Notes: generated by a model not told the origin, from the letters alone. Numbered from the stretch's first letter, positions 25,676 through 34,237 are shown. The stretch is DNA of 64,000 nucleotides from Caballeronia sp. SBC1 (GCF_011493005.1 NZ_CP049158.1:1-64000), one strand, 5' to 3'. Translations and numbers: made by a program.

Positions 25676-26524
25676 ATGAAACTGCTGCGCTATGGGCCGA
25701 AGGGTCAGGAAAAACCGGGTTTGCTGGATCAGAACGGCAAGATTCGCGATTTGTCGAAGGTAGTCGACGATATCGCTGGCGCGGCGCTGTCCGACGCCAC
25801 GCTGGCCAAGTTGCGCGCGCTCGATCCGGCAACTCTGCCCGAAGTGCCGGGCGAACCGCGCATTGGCCCGTGCGTGGGCGCTGTGGGCAAGTTTGTCTGT
25901 ATCGGACTGAATTACGCCGATCACGCGGCCGAATCGAACTTGCCCGTGCCAACGGAACCGGTGCTTTTCGGTAAGTGGACGAGCGCCATTTGCGGTCCGA
26001 ACGACGACGTCGAAATTCCGCGCAACTCGAAGAAGACGGACTGGGAAGTCGAGCTCGGCGTGGTGATCGGCAAGGAAGCAAAGTATGTCAGCGAGGCGGA
26101 CGCGCTGGATTATGTCGCCGGATATTGCGTCATCAACGACGTCTCCGAACGTGAATGGCAGCTCGAGCACGGCACGCAATGGGACAAGGGCAAGGGTTTC
26201 GATACGTTTGGCCCAATCGGTCCGTGGCTGGTCACGAAAGACGAAATCGCCGATCCGCAGCAACTCGACATGTGGCTCGAAGTGGACGGACATCGTTATC
26301 AAAACGGCAGCACGAAGACGATGGTGTTCGGTGTAGCCGCACTGGTGTCGTATTTGTCGAAGGTGATGAGCCTGCAACCCGGTGATGTCATCTCCACCGG
26401 CACGCCGCCGGGCGTGGGCATGGGCGTGAAACCGGCCCCGGTCTACCTGAAGGCTGGGCAGACAATGCGGCTTGGGATTCAGGGCCTGGGCGAACAGCAG
26501 CAACGCACGGTCGACGCGAAGTAA
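25676..26524 (+). CDS. Fumarylacetoacetate-hydrolase family (2,4-diketo-3-deoxy-L-fuconate hydrolase-like)
   Basis: A 282-aa FAH-superfamily hydrolase that cleaves a C-C bond of a 2,4-diketo acid. Metal ligands and fold markers are visible: VCIGLNYADHAAE, DWEVELGVVIGKEA (ExE ligands), YCVINDVSEREWQ and GDVISTGTPPGVGMG. This subgroup is used in L-fucose and related sugar pathways to release pyruvate plus a hydroxy acid such as lactate. It lies 418 bp after the lactonase and is followed by a terminator at 26607. The keto-deoxyaldonate dehydrogenase needed just before this step is not in the cluster. Confidence 0.83.
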   Translation: MKLLRYGPKGQEKPGLLDQNGKIRDLSKVVDDIAGAALSDATLAKLRALDPATLPEVPGEPRIGPCVGAVGKFVCIGLNYADHAAESNLPVPTEPVLFGKWTSAICGPNDDVEIPRNSKKTDWEVELGVVIGKEAKYVSEADALDYVAGYCVINDVSEREWQLEHGTQWDKGKGFDTFGPIGPWLVTKDEIADPQQLDMWLEVDGHRYQNGSTKTMVFGVAALVSYLSKVMSLQPGDVISTGTPPGVGMGVKPAPVYLKAGQTMRLGIQGLGEQQQRTVDAK

Positions 26525-26606
26525 ACCCTTCGAAGTAAGCCGCTTGTTGCAACGCAACCAAGCAACCTAGCGAGCAAATTAACGCCGGGCCGGAAAGCTA
26601 AAAAAT

Positions 26607-26642
26607 AAGGTCGCTCCAACGTCAGTTGGAACGACCTTTTTT
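26607..26642 (+). terminator. Terminator of the sugar-acid operon
   Basis: A 14-bp stem (26607-26620 with 26625-26638) with one mismatch and loop GTCA, followed by a run of T. It is 82 bp beyond the FAH-family gene. Confidence 0.85.
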
Positions 26643-26770
26643 GCGGCAGCTTCAAGGGCTATATAACAGCGATTCTGGCGGAAGGAATGGTTCGTTGCCG
26701 TCATCCCAAACCAAAACGCGTCGGTGCTGCCTCAAAACCTCAAAAGCTTGAACGTTTTCGCCGAATTAAC

Positions 26771-26786
26771 CTTTAAGCGCATAAAG
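26771..26786. other. parS-like 16-mer with one mismatch, distant from par locus
   Basis: CTTTAAGCGCATAAAG in non-coding DNA between the sugar-acid operon terminator and the thioesterase gene. It differs from the parS-like palindrome near parA only at the sixth base. It is about 23 kb from parAB. Confidence 0.5.
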
Positions 26787-26868
26787 CCGGGTCTCAACAC
26801 TGCCGCCATAAAACCACCGCATCGGCGAAGGCATGAAAACTCCGGCAACCCAGCACACCCAACCTCTC

Positions 26869-27312
26869 TCACTCGTTAAGCACCGGCTCAAGTTCCGCGG
26901 CCATTTCGCTGATCCGATGAATGGTTCCCTGCGCGACCGCCACGAGCCGTTCGGCGCCGCCATCGGTGACATACACGTCGCATTGGCAGGTCGCCTGCGT
27001 CATGCCGGCGTAGATGACTCGCGCACGCGCCATCAAGGTGCCTGAGACCGCCGGCCGCAAATAATTGATCTTGTATTCGCCCGTGACCACTTTCGGTCCC
27101 AGGCGCAATGCGCCCGCGAAGGTCAACGCGTTATCGACGAGATAACTCACCACGCCGCCGTGCACAAAACCGTGTTGTTGCCTGAGTTCGTCGCGGATGG
27201 TCAGACAGAGCGTGAGACTCGAGGAGTCGACCTGCATGAGCTTCGTACCCAGCAAGGCGCTAAACGGTTGCGCATTCAACGCGCCCCGTGCGATATCGAC
27301 AATTTCAGCCAT
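26869..27312 (-). CDS. PaaI-type hotdog thioesterase
   Basis: A 147-aa hotdog-fold acyl-CoA thioesterase. The HGFVHGGVVSYLVDNALTFA segment holds the family HGG motif and the acidic catalytic residue, and GEYKINYLRPA is the usual second core segment. It hydrolyses acyl- or aryl-CoA esters in the cytoplasm. The start is ATG at 27312 with AGGAG upstream; an extension to 27399 is possible in frame but the extra residues are Cys- and Asp-rich and unlike the family. It stands alone on the minus strand downstream of the AGE-family gene. Confidence 0.83.
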   Translation of the reverse strand: MAEIVDIARGALNAQPFSALLGTKLMQVDSSSLTLCLTIRDELRQQHGFVHGGVVSYLVDNALTFAGALRLGPKVVTGEYKINYLRPAVSGTLMARARVIYAGMTQATCQCDVYVTDGGAERLVAVAQGTIHRISEMAAELEPVLNE

Positions 27313-27538
27313 TCGGACACTCCTACACTTGGTTTCGGTCCAGTCAGCGTGAGTCCCACAATCCGCATCGGGGCAGGAGCCTTCGTCGCGGTCCTGCACA
27401 AGACTGTAGGTAGCGTATGGTCACTCCGCAAGGACGATCTCAAAATCGCGGACAAATTACCGGGTTTGCGCGGGCTTTCTCAGTGATTTGAAACGAAAGC
27501 ACACCAAGCGTTCAGTATTGCGCTGATTTCTCCAGCCG

Positions 27539-27633
27539 CAATAAAAAACGCCTCGCGGTTTGAACTGACCCCGCAAAGTTGGACACCCGTCCAACGATTT
27601 GGGCTGCAGTTCAGTTTGGCGAGGCGTTTATTG
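27539..27633 (-). terminator. Terminator of the epimerase gene, split by a mini-element
   Basis: On the minus strand, GCAATAAACGCCTCGC (rc of 27618-27633) pairs with GCGAGGCGTTTTTTATTGC (rc of 27539-27557), giving a stem and T-run just past the AGE-family stop. The loop contains the 53-bp element at 27561-27613. Removing that element and one GTT leaves a normal terminator with loop GGTTTG. Confidence 0.75.
27561..27613. mobile_element. 53-bp miniature inverted-repeat element (IS-end remnant)
   Basis: It begins TGAACTG and ends CAGTTCA, with imperfect inverted repeats over about 25 bp at each end meeting at GTTGGAC-ACCC-GTCCAAC. It is flanked by direct GTT triplets (27558-27560, 27614-27616), which resembles a 3-bp target duplication. 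The ends look like those of IS3-family elements as I remember them. It encodes nothing. Confidence 0.65.
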
Positions 27634-27662
27634 CGAGAGCGCCAGACGCCAAGCGCTCAATG

Positions 27663-28784
27663 TCAGGGCAACGCGGCGTAGGCGGTGGCAAGGTGATAAG
27701 GCGTTGTCGACGGCAACTCCGGGCGCATGACCACGCCTTCTGCTGACTGACTCTCGATCCACCCTTGAGGTCGAAGAAAACGTTCGGCAAACCGCGGAAT
27801 CTGCGCCGTCAATTGTGTGCGCACGGACTCGTCTGCATGCGTTGCGAGGGCCCGCAGATATTCGGTCTGAGCCCAGATGCGCTGTGTTGAATCGATCACG
27901 CCGCCCTGTTCGTTCAGCGACGCCGCCACGCCGCCGGTTACCGGATCGACTCCGAACTGCTGCACGAAATCGAATCCACGAACTAGCGCCCGGTTCAGGC
28001 CCGCTGCATCGAAAGCCGGATGCCGGCTGGCTTCAGCGAGAAACAGCCACTCGAACTGGTGCCCCGGTTCCAGCCAGTTATTGGCGCTGCCAATCGTCAA
28101 TTCGGCGATGCAGCCGGTTTCGTCATGTACAAAAGCCTCCGCGAACGCTGTTGCGAGCTTTTCCAACCGGCGATCGAAAAGCGGATCCGCGGTTGCTTCA
28201 CGCGCCGCGAGCCACGCCTCGGTCAGATGCATCAGCGGGTTTTGCAGTAGTGGCCCGAGCGCGGTGGAAAAATCTTCCGTCATCGCCGAACTGAACAAAC
28301 CACCAGCGCCGCTAATTGCCATCCGCCGTTCAATCACCACCGACGTTTCTTCGAGCACCGCCAAGGCTTCTTTCGCGGCCGTTGCGCCGGCCCGTTTCGC
28401 ATATTCCGCGCACGCAAAAATCACGAACGCATGCGTATACAGGTCCTTGTGGCGCTCATGCGGCGCGCCGTTTGCGTCGACGCTGTAGAACCAACCGCCG
28501 TTTTTCGTGTCCTGAAAATAGGTCCGAAGCGAATTGAACAGCGTATCGGCGTGATCGATATCGCCTGCTTGCGAGAACACGAATAGCTGGCGAGCGCAGG
28601 CCATGGTGCGATACCGCTGTGGCGGCAAGGGCGTGCGGCCGTCCTCGGCCACGGCCTCGAACGCCAGTCGCAATACCGTGTTGAAGCCGTGCCCGCGCCA
28701 GATTGGCAGCACGACATGTTTATAGTGCGCACGAAGGGTGTCGGCGGTCGGGGGCGTTGCGGCGGTCGGATCTGGGTCGTGCAT
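27663..28784 (-). CDS. AGE-family epimerase/isomerase
   Basis: A 373-aa (alpha/alpha)6-barrel protein of the N-acylglucosamine 2-epimerase family. Motifs: RTMACARQLFVFSQA, DTKNGGWFYSVD, the HKDLYTHAFVIFACAEY segment with catalytic-type His, NPLMHLTEAWLAA, WLEPGHQFEWLFL and a late RIWAQTEYLRAL. Family activities include mannose/cellobiose epimerisation, aldose-ketose isomerisation and sulfoquinovose isomerisation; the substrate here is unknown. It is divergent from the MgtC-type gene across 224 bp and is terminated by the hairpin carrying the mini-element. Confidence 0.83.
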   Translation of the reverse strand: MHDPDPTAATPPTADTLRAHYKHVVLPIWRGHGFNTVLRLAFEAVAEDGRTPLPPQRYRTMACARQLFVFSQAGDIDHADTLFNSLRTYFQDTKNGGWFYSVDANGAPHERHKDLYTHAFVIFACAEYAKRAGATAAKEALAVLEETSVVIERRMAISGAGGLFSSAMTEDFSTALGPLLQNPLMHLTEAWLAAREATADPLFDRRLEKLATAFAEAFVHDETGCIAELTIGSANNWLEPGHQFEWLFLAEASRHPAFDAAGLNRALVRGFDFVQQFGVDPVTGGVAASLNEQGGVIDSTQRIWAQTEYLRALATHADESVRTQLTAQIPRFAERFLRPQGWIESQSAEGVVMRPELPSTTPYHLATAYAALP

Positions 28785-29008
28785 ACGGCTTACCGATGGT
28801 AGTTACGAAGGTAGTTGCGCGCGGCGGCGTACGTGGAACATATCCGGTGCGCCACCCGATGCGGGGCACCAAGGATAAATCAAAACACGCGCGCATCGGT
28901 ACAACGGTGGTTTATCCGCGCTGAGCCGGTTGGCCGCTGTTACGCCAGTGCCCCACCGCGCCGCGCCATCACTCGACTCCACAACACCTATAAGGAGCAA
29001 ATCCACTC

Positions 29009-29692
29009 ATGTTAAGCAATGTAGAACTCATTTCCCGGCTGGTTCTGGCCGCGGCGCTCGGCAGCGTGATCGGTTTCGAGCGCGAACGGCTGTCGTGGGC
29101 CGCCGGCCTGCGCACGCACATGCTGGTTTGCGTCGGCTCGACGTTGATCATGATGGTGTCGGCATTCGGTTTTTTCGATGTCCTCAGCCGCGACCACGTC
29201 GTTCTCGATCCGTCGCGGATCGCGGCGCAAGTTGTGTCGGGAATCGGTTTTCTCGGCGCGGGTTCAATCTTGTTGCGCGGCGAGATCGTCCGTGGCCTCA
29301 CGACGGCGGCGAGCCTCTGGTCCGTGGCGGCGATCGGGCTTGCGGTCGGCGGCGGCATGTACACAGCATCCATCGCTGCAACCGTCATCATTCTGATCAT
29401 CCTCGCAGGGATCAAGCCGCTCGAGCGGCGCTTCATCTCTGTGAAACAGCGACGCCAGTTGACCTTGCTCGTCGATCGGGGGACGTTGAATTTTCATGCG
29501 CTGCATGAGGCGCTGGGCGCGGGCAGCGTGCGCGTGAAGCAGTTCGTGGTGCAGCAAAGCGACGACGCCCCTGAGCTCGATGAAGTGCAGATCGCGCTTT
29601 CAAGGATATCGTCGACGGAATACGAGGCGATCTGCACGCGGCTGCGCGCGCTGGAAACCGTGCGGGAATTCAAGGAAGAAGGCCCTGCTTGA
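29009..29692 (+). CDS. MgtC/SapB-family membrane protein
   Basis: A 227-aa inner-membrane protein. The N-terminal MgtC domain (about residues 5-135) has four or five hydrophobic helices with the signatures GSVIGFERERLSWAAGLRTH, GIGFLGAGSILLRG and GLTTAASLWSVAAIGLAVG. The C-terminal 75 residues form a small soluble ACT-like domain. MgtC proteins act in adaptation to low magnesium or acid and inhibit the F-ATPase in pathogens; in soil bacteria the role is less defined. AAGGAGC lies upstream of the ATG. No magnesium riboswitch-like leader was recognised. Confidence 0.88.
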   Translation: MLSNVELISRLVLAAALGSVIGFERERLSWAAGLRTHMLVCVGSTLIMMVSAFGFFDVLSRDHVVLDPSRIAAQVVSGIGFLGAGSILLRGEIVRGLTTAASLWSVAAIGLAVGGGMYTASIAATVIILIILAGIKPLERRFISVKQRRQLTLLVDRGTLNFHALHEALGAGSVRVKQFVVQQSDDAPELDEVQIALSRISSTEYEAICTRLRALETVREFKEEGPA

Positions 29693-29854
29693 GACCGCAC
29701 GCGGCCGTAACGCGGGCGTGCAAGCGTGCGACAATGCGGCCTCGAAAACCCATGCAGCCGCTTTTTCTGTTGCGAGGCGCCAGGCCGGGCCGCTTCATCG
29801 GGCGTGATTTAGCCGCCCGGGGTCGCGTCTGGCCGCGCTGTCAATCATCGACTT

Positions 29855-31291
29855 ATGCCAGATTCCGCCGTAAATCCCGCTCTCCAAGTTGCTGATAACG
29901 CTGGTTCGCGTCGTACCGATGCTGCTTCTGCTCCTGCCCTTGCTCCTGCTTCCATTTCCAAGTCTACGTCGGCTCGCCGTCCGGCTGAATCGGATGCCGA
30001 TGCCAAGCTCGCCCGTGCCGCGCGCTCGGCGCAGCGTCTGGCGTTGCTGAGCCGGGCGCCCTACGGCGCGCCCACGCTCGATCTGTTCGCCGAAGATGCT
30101 GAGCGCGCCACGCTTCAGGCGTTGAATACCGATATTCGTCAATCTTCGTTGCCCGGCTTCGAGTTGCCCGAGGTTTTCATGGCGGCCGTGCCGGGCGACG
30201 ACGGATCGTCCGGGTCGCTGCGGGCGTGGCGCACTGGGGCGTTATCGGCGGAGGGGTCGGCTGCGTCGAGCGTCGCCGTATCGCGCGACGACGCAGCGGC
30301 GGCGCAAACGGATAGCCAGACAGCCGACGCTGCAACGCTGGACCTGATGTTCGACGATGTTGTCCCGGCTCATGACATGGTTGCCCGGCCCGTGCAGCCC
30401 GGACCGCTGGACGACGGTACGCAGGGCGCAACGGTCGCGGTGGCATCGGGAGAAGGCAGTGGGCAGGGTTCCGGCAAGCGCGCATCCGCGGCGCGCGGCA
30501 GGGGCGCCGCCCGGAATGTGTCGATAACGGAACCGTCACCGGCCACTGCAATGTCAGAAGTTGCGACGGCGGATGGTAAGGGCGGGAGGACCAATGCCGA
30601 CGCGCGGGTTTTGACTGGTTCGCCGGACACGCCGAGCATGCTGGGTAAGCCGGGTGCATCGGACGCGTCGAATGCATCGAACGCGCTGAGCGAACCCAAC
30701 GCAACGACGAGCGCACTGAGCGCACTGAACTCATCGAACGTATCAAGCACATCGGGCACATCCCCGTCCCCACGCGTCCCCACACGAGCCGCAACAACCC
30801 CGCATCGTGAGCAGCCGCAATCCCTGGCGGCGGCACTAATCGCAGATGACCGCCGGGCTCGCACGAGCACCTCCCAAGCACCTTCCCGCGAAGCGTCGGA
30901 ACTTGATACCGCTCGCGCGACCGCGTACGCCGACACAATCGACGCGTTGTATGCCGTTATCGCGGACCAGCGTGGCGCGGCGGCCGCCTTGTCGCGGCGA
31001 GTAAAAGCGATCCTGATGATCGTGATCTGCGTGTTGCTTGTGACTGTTGCGACGGGTGTGGCGCAAAGCATCGCGCTGCTTCGCCTGACGCGTGAAAACA
31101 CGGGGCAGCAACAGCGTATCGAGCAATTGATGCTGAATCAGCAGGCCACGCTGGCGTCTTTCTTCGATACGGACTCCTCCATCGTCGAGGTCCCGAACCG
31201 GGGCAATGCGAACGCATCCGCTGCTAACAGGAATCCGGACTCCGGGCCGCATAGCCGCGCCGCGAAGCGGGCTCAGAGCAAATCGCATTGA
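29855..31291 (+). CDS. Low-complexity protein with one C-terminal membrane helix
   Basis: A 478-aa protein of unrecognised family. Residues 1-330 are Ala/Ser/Thr-rich and probably disordered, with short recurrent words such as DASNASNALSEPNATTSALS. A segment near 340-370 (TARATAYADTIDALYAVIADQ) precedes a single transmembrane helix at about 384-410 (AILMIVICVLLVTVATGVAQ). A heptad-like stretch (RENTGQQQRIEQLMLNQQATL) and a basic tail follow. Codon use is normal for the replicon. It follows MgtC by 162 bp on the same strand and converges on the VOC gene. No function can be assigned. Confidence 0.6.
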   Translation: MPDSAVNPALQVADNAGSRRTDAASAPALAPASISKSTSARRPAESDADAKLARAARSAQRLALLSRAPYGAPTLDLFAEDAERATLQALNTDIRQSSLPGFELPEVFMAAVPGDDGSSGSLRAWRTGALSAEGSAASSVAVSRDDAAAAQTDSQTADAATLDLMFDDVVPAHDMVARPVQPGPLDDGTQGATVAVASGEGSGQGSGKRASAARGRGAARNVSITEPSPATAMSEVATADGKGGRTNADARVLTGSPDTPSMLGKPGASDASNASNALSEPNATTSALSALNSSNVSSTSGTSPSPRVPTRAATTPHREQPQSLAAALIADDRRARTSTSQAPSREASELDTARATAYADTIDALYAVIADQRGAAAALSRRVKAILMIVICVLLVTVATGVAQSIALLRLTRENTGQQQRIEQLMLNQQATLASFFDTDSSIVEVPNRGNANASAANRNPDSGPHSRAAKRAQSKSH

Positions 31292-31358
31292 TATCGAAAC
31301 ACCGCCGCGCGCAACCAAGGCGCGTTAACAGCAGCCTTGCCCGCGCACCCACCCCCAA

Positions 31359-32246
31359 TCACTCGACGAATTCGATAATCGTGTTGCCGGCGGCTTCGGC
31401 AGCGACGGCAACGCCGCGAGCGGTATCGCCATGCATGACGCCGTTCTCCGACAGGATGCGTTCCGCGACGCGCAAGTCGCGAACGCGAATCTGCAATGCG
31501 AACCCGTGGGGTTTATCGGTGTAGTTCATCGGCAAACCGACGCAGGCGAAACGTTCAAGTGCCTGTGATCGTGTCAAAGCCACTACGCGTCCACAACCCG
31601 TGTCAGCTTCAACATGACCGTCGACCCATGACGTGTTCTCAGCCCCGAACAGCTTCGCCCAACGCGCTTCGAGCAACCCGGGTTCATCGGCGACATAGAT
31701 AACTTCATTGACTGCATTCGCGCCGTTCGGATGATCTTGCCAATCCTTCCGCCAGATGAACTCCGGCCGATGTTGCTGGCACAGGAAGTTGGAGACATCG
31801 CCCAAGTCGGGGTCCATCACCATGCCGAGCGAGACGACCGCTTCATCGGGCGTGCCGTCCGCCTTGATCAGCTTGCGCCGGAAGTCCACGCGCTGCTGCA
31901 CGGGCAGCCCGGTGGCTTTGACGGCGGCATAGTCGCCTTCGATGTCTTTGCTATGAAGAGCAAGCAATCCGAGGCCTTCGGAGCGTTCCAGAAACTGGCC
32001 TAGTGTGCGTCCGTAGCAGAAGTCATCGACGGCATTCGTTCCGAACTTCGAGGCATCATCGATACCAATCAATTCGATGAAATTATTCTCGAACATCATC
32101 AGCGTCAGCACCGAACCCCAGGGGTGATACGAAAGGGGACTAGGTGAAAAGCCGAGCAAGATGTAATGCTCGACGGCCCTCGGGTGATTCCTGACGGAGA
32201 CCACCGGATGGTCGATACCCAGTCGATGTTGATGCGGCGGAATCAT
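31359..32246 (-). CDS. VOC-family (glyoxalase-3-like) protein
   Basis: A 295-aa vicinal-oxygen-chelate protein. The first module begins LGIDHPVVSVRNHPRAVEHY with a metal-ligand His, and NNFIELIGID carries a ligand Glu. A second module runs from about residue 165 (NGANAVNEVIYVAD) to the C-terminus ending in NTIIEFVE. Members bind a divalent metal and catalyse isomerisation, dioxygenation or lyase reactions. It starts 9 bp after the serine-acetyltransferase-like gene and is the second gene of that pair. Confidence 0.8.
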   Translation of the reverse strand: MIPPHQHRLGIDHPVVSVRNHPRAVEHYILLGFSPSPLSYHPWGSVLTLMMFENNFIELIGIDDASKFGTNAVDDFCYGRTLGQFLERSEGLGLLALHSKDIEGDYAAVKATGLPVQQRVDFRRKLIKADGTPDEAVVSLGMVMDPDLGDVSNFLCQQHRPEFIWRKDWQDHPNGANAVNEVIYVADEPGLLEARWAKLFGAENTSWVDGHVEADTGCGRVVALTRSQALERFACVGLPMNYTDKPHGFALQIRVRDLRVAERILSENGVMHGDTARGVAVAAEAAGNTIIEFVE

Positions 32247-32255
32247 TTTGTTATC

Positions 32256-33041
32256 CTATCTATCAAGGGAAGAAGGCGCGGTGATGGCGGCGTACGTGCC
32301 TGAAACCGCCTTGATGATCTTCGCGGGAACACCGGCCGCGACCATGCCGGCGGGAATCGATGTACGAACCACGCTGCCCGCCGCAATGACGGCGCCTTCG
32401 CCTATCTCGATGTTGCCAAGAACGATCGCGTGAGCAGCAAGCGTTGCGCCGCGACGGACTTTCGGGTGCCGGTCTCCGGCTTCGGCGAATGTGCTTCCGA
32501 GCGTGACGCCGTGCCACATGCTGACTTCGTCTTCAACGACCGCGGTCTCGCCAATCACAATGCCCATGGCGTGATCGACAAACAGGCCTTTGCCGATCCT
32601 GGCTGCCGGATGAATATCGACGTTATAAGACTTCGCGCACCAGTTTTGCAGAAGAACGGCGAACGTCTTTTCACCGGCAAGCCAATGAGCGTGCGCGATG
32701 CGATGAGATTGAATGGCGTGAATCCCTCGAAACGATAAAAACGCGGTCAGCACGTTCGGGCAAGCCGGGTTGGACGAGGCAATCTTGTGCACGTCGGCCG
32801 CGGCGCTTGTGTCGCTGCCGGTCTGCTTGATGACGGTGCTGAATTCGGCCGCCATGTCTGGCAGCGTCGCATCCGAGCGCATCAGGTCGGCAGCAAGCAG
32901 CGCAGCGAACGCCTCTCCGAATGTTTCGTGCCGCTGGACGTACGCGTCGAAGTATCGCTGCATGGCGGGTCGGGCCTGCGCTTCGTGTTCCGCTTCCGCG
33001 CGGATGATTTGCCAAAGCGTAGCGGGATCTATGTTGATCAA
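32256..33041 (-). CDS. Serine O-acetyltransferase (CysE-like)
   Basis: A 261-aa left-handed beta-helix acyltransferase. The N-terminal helical SATase domain (residues 1-140; PATLWQIIRAEAEHEAQARP) precedes the hexapeptide domain with VDIHPAARIGKGLFVDHAMG, IGETAVVEDEVSMWHGVTLG and the catalytic His/Asp pair expected in these segments. It should transfer acetyl from acetyl-CoA to L-serine or a related hydroxyl compound. The start is TTG at 33041 with AGGAG upstream. It is followed by a VOC gene and preceded by a LysR-box-like dyad, suggesting specialised rather than general cysteine synthesis. Confidence 0.83.
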   Translation of the reverse strand: MINIDPATLWQIIRAEAEHEAQARPAMQRYFDAYVQRHETFGEAFAALLAADLMRSDATLPDMAAEFSTVIKQTGSDTSAAADVHKIASSNPACPNVLTAFLSFRGIHAIQSHRIAHAHWLAGEKTFAVLLQNWCAKSYNVDIHPAARIGKGLFVDHAMGIVIGETAVVEDEVSMWHGVTLGSTFAEAGDRHPKVRRGATLAAHAIVLGNIEIGEGAVIAAGSVVRTSIPAGMVAAGVPAKIIKAVSGTYAAITAPSSLDR

Positions 33042-33110
33042 GGTCTGTCTCCTGTCACGACAGTGTCCACCGCGAAAATTGAATCAGCGATGCCCGGCAT
33101 GGGCAAAATT

Positions 33111-33127
33111 GTTCTAAAAATTAGATG
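33111..33127. promoter_or_regulatory. Second LysR-box-like dyad, upstream of the cysE-like gene
   Basis: GTTCTAAAAATTAGATG matches the perfect 17-bp dyad at 34095-34111 at 14 of 17 positions. It lies between the LysR stop and the cysE-like start, 70 bp from the latter. It suggests that the adjacent LysR protein controls both operons. Confidence 0.55.
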
Positions 33128-33157
33128 TTGAGCAACTTGCTGCTGTGCACACCGCGC

Positions 33158-34069
33158 TTACCGAAACGCCTGCATTTGCGACGACATTAATTGCAGCATC
33201 TTGTTCGAAGCCACGGACAATTTCCTCCCCACGCGCGTAACAAGATGCGCCTCGGCTTTCATCAGGATCGGATGATCGATCTCGATGGCGACGAGTGTGC
33301 CCGCATCCACTTCCATGGTCACGGCGAACGCGGGCAGCACAACCAGGCCGAGTCCTGACATGGCGAACTGCTTGAGGAGGCCGATCGAATTGGTCGTCAC
33401 AACCGGCTCCAGGCGAATCTTCTCCGCGAACTCAACTGCCTGAAGCATCTGGCGCGTGCCATAGGTGGGATGGGTCGCTGCAATCGGATAGGTGGCCAGC
33501 TCCTGCACGCTCATGGATTTCGTTTTGCTCCCGCGCAGGAAGTTAGGCTTGACGATTGCCATCATTGGCTGTCGCTTGATCGCGCGAGAAACAATCTTCG
33601 GATCGCCCGGCGGGTTGTAGACCAGCCCGATCTCGCCTTCATCTTCGGAGATTCGCCGCATGACGTCGTTGGTGCTGCCGAGGTCCAGATTGAGCTTGAT
33701 GCCGGGATACTGCTTGCAAAAATGCTGTATGGGTCCCGCCAGCACATCGGAAACAAAACCTTCGCCCAGGATCACGTTGACGTTCCCGGTTCGCAGTCCG
33801 CGTAGTTCCTGCAGCCGCGAAATCAAGTCGTCTTTGTGCGCAAGTTGCTCGCGGAAATATTCGATCAGGTACCGGCCGGCTTCCGTCGGTTTGACGCCGC
33901 GGGCGTGCCGTTCGATCAGCGCAACGTCGAGTTCCGTTTCGAGCAAGCCGATCTGCCGGCTGACTGCGGACGGCGCGACATCGAGCCAGTCGGCAGCGGC
34001 GCGGATAGTCCCGCAACGAACGGCTTCAAAAAAATAGACGATTCTGCTTTCGGTCAGGTTGTCGGCCAT
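33158..34069 (-). CDS. LysR-family transcriptional regulator
   Basis: A 303-aa LysR-type regulator related to the CysB/Nac/Cbl-like or TtdR-type groups. The winged helix reads SRIVYFFEAVRCGTIRAAA, then LDVAPSAVSRQIGLLETEL. The effector-binding domain begins near residue 95 (NVNVILGEGFVSDVLAG). It is divergent from the HIBADH-ALDH-DUF3100 operon and upstream, on its own strand, of the cysE-like/VOC pair. Related 17-bp dyads occur before both operons, so it probably regulates both and itself. The coinducer should be the pathway substrate or intermediate; unknown. Confidence 0.88.
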   Translation of the reverse strand: MADNLTESRIVYFFEAVRCGTIRAAADWLDVAPSAVSRQIGLLETELDVALIERHARGVKPTEAGRYLIEYFREQLAHKDDLISRLQELRGLRTGNVNVILGEGFVSDVLAGPIQHFCKQYPGIKLNLDLGSTNDVMRRISEDEGEIGLVYNPPGDPKIVSRAIKRQPMMAIVKPNFLRGSKTKSMSVQELATYPIAATHPTYGTRQMLQAVEFAEKIRLEPVVTTNSIGLLKQFAMSGLGLVVLPAFAVTMEVDAGTLVAIEIDHPILMKAEAHLVTRVGRKLSVASNKMLQLMSSQMQAFR

Positions 34070-34094
34070 CGTTCAGCGTCTCTGTGTTCTGAGC

Positions 34095-34111
34095 GTTCTA
34101 ATAATTAGAAC
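34095..34111. promoter_or_regulatory. Perfect 17-bp dyad, LysR operator
   Basis: GTTCTAATAATTAGAAC is a perfect palindrome about a central A and contains a T-N11-A LysR box (TCTAATAATTAGA). It lies 26 bp before the LysR start and 127 bp before the dehydrogenase start, in a divergent promoter. Confidence 0.75.
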
Positions 34112-34237
34112 ATTCTCAATATTGGCATTGATTGATTATAGGGGCTCGTCGGCCGAAGATGACAACTCCAAAACACGCTCGCCAACGGCTAGACCCGCTC
34201 TATCCGGTCGACAGCGTATTCGCTACGGAGTGGATTT

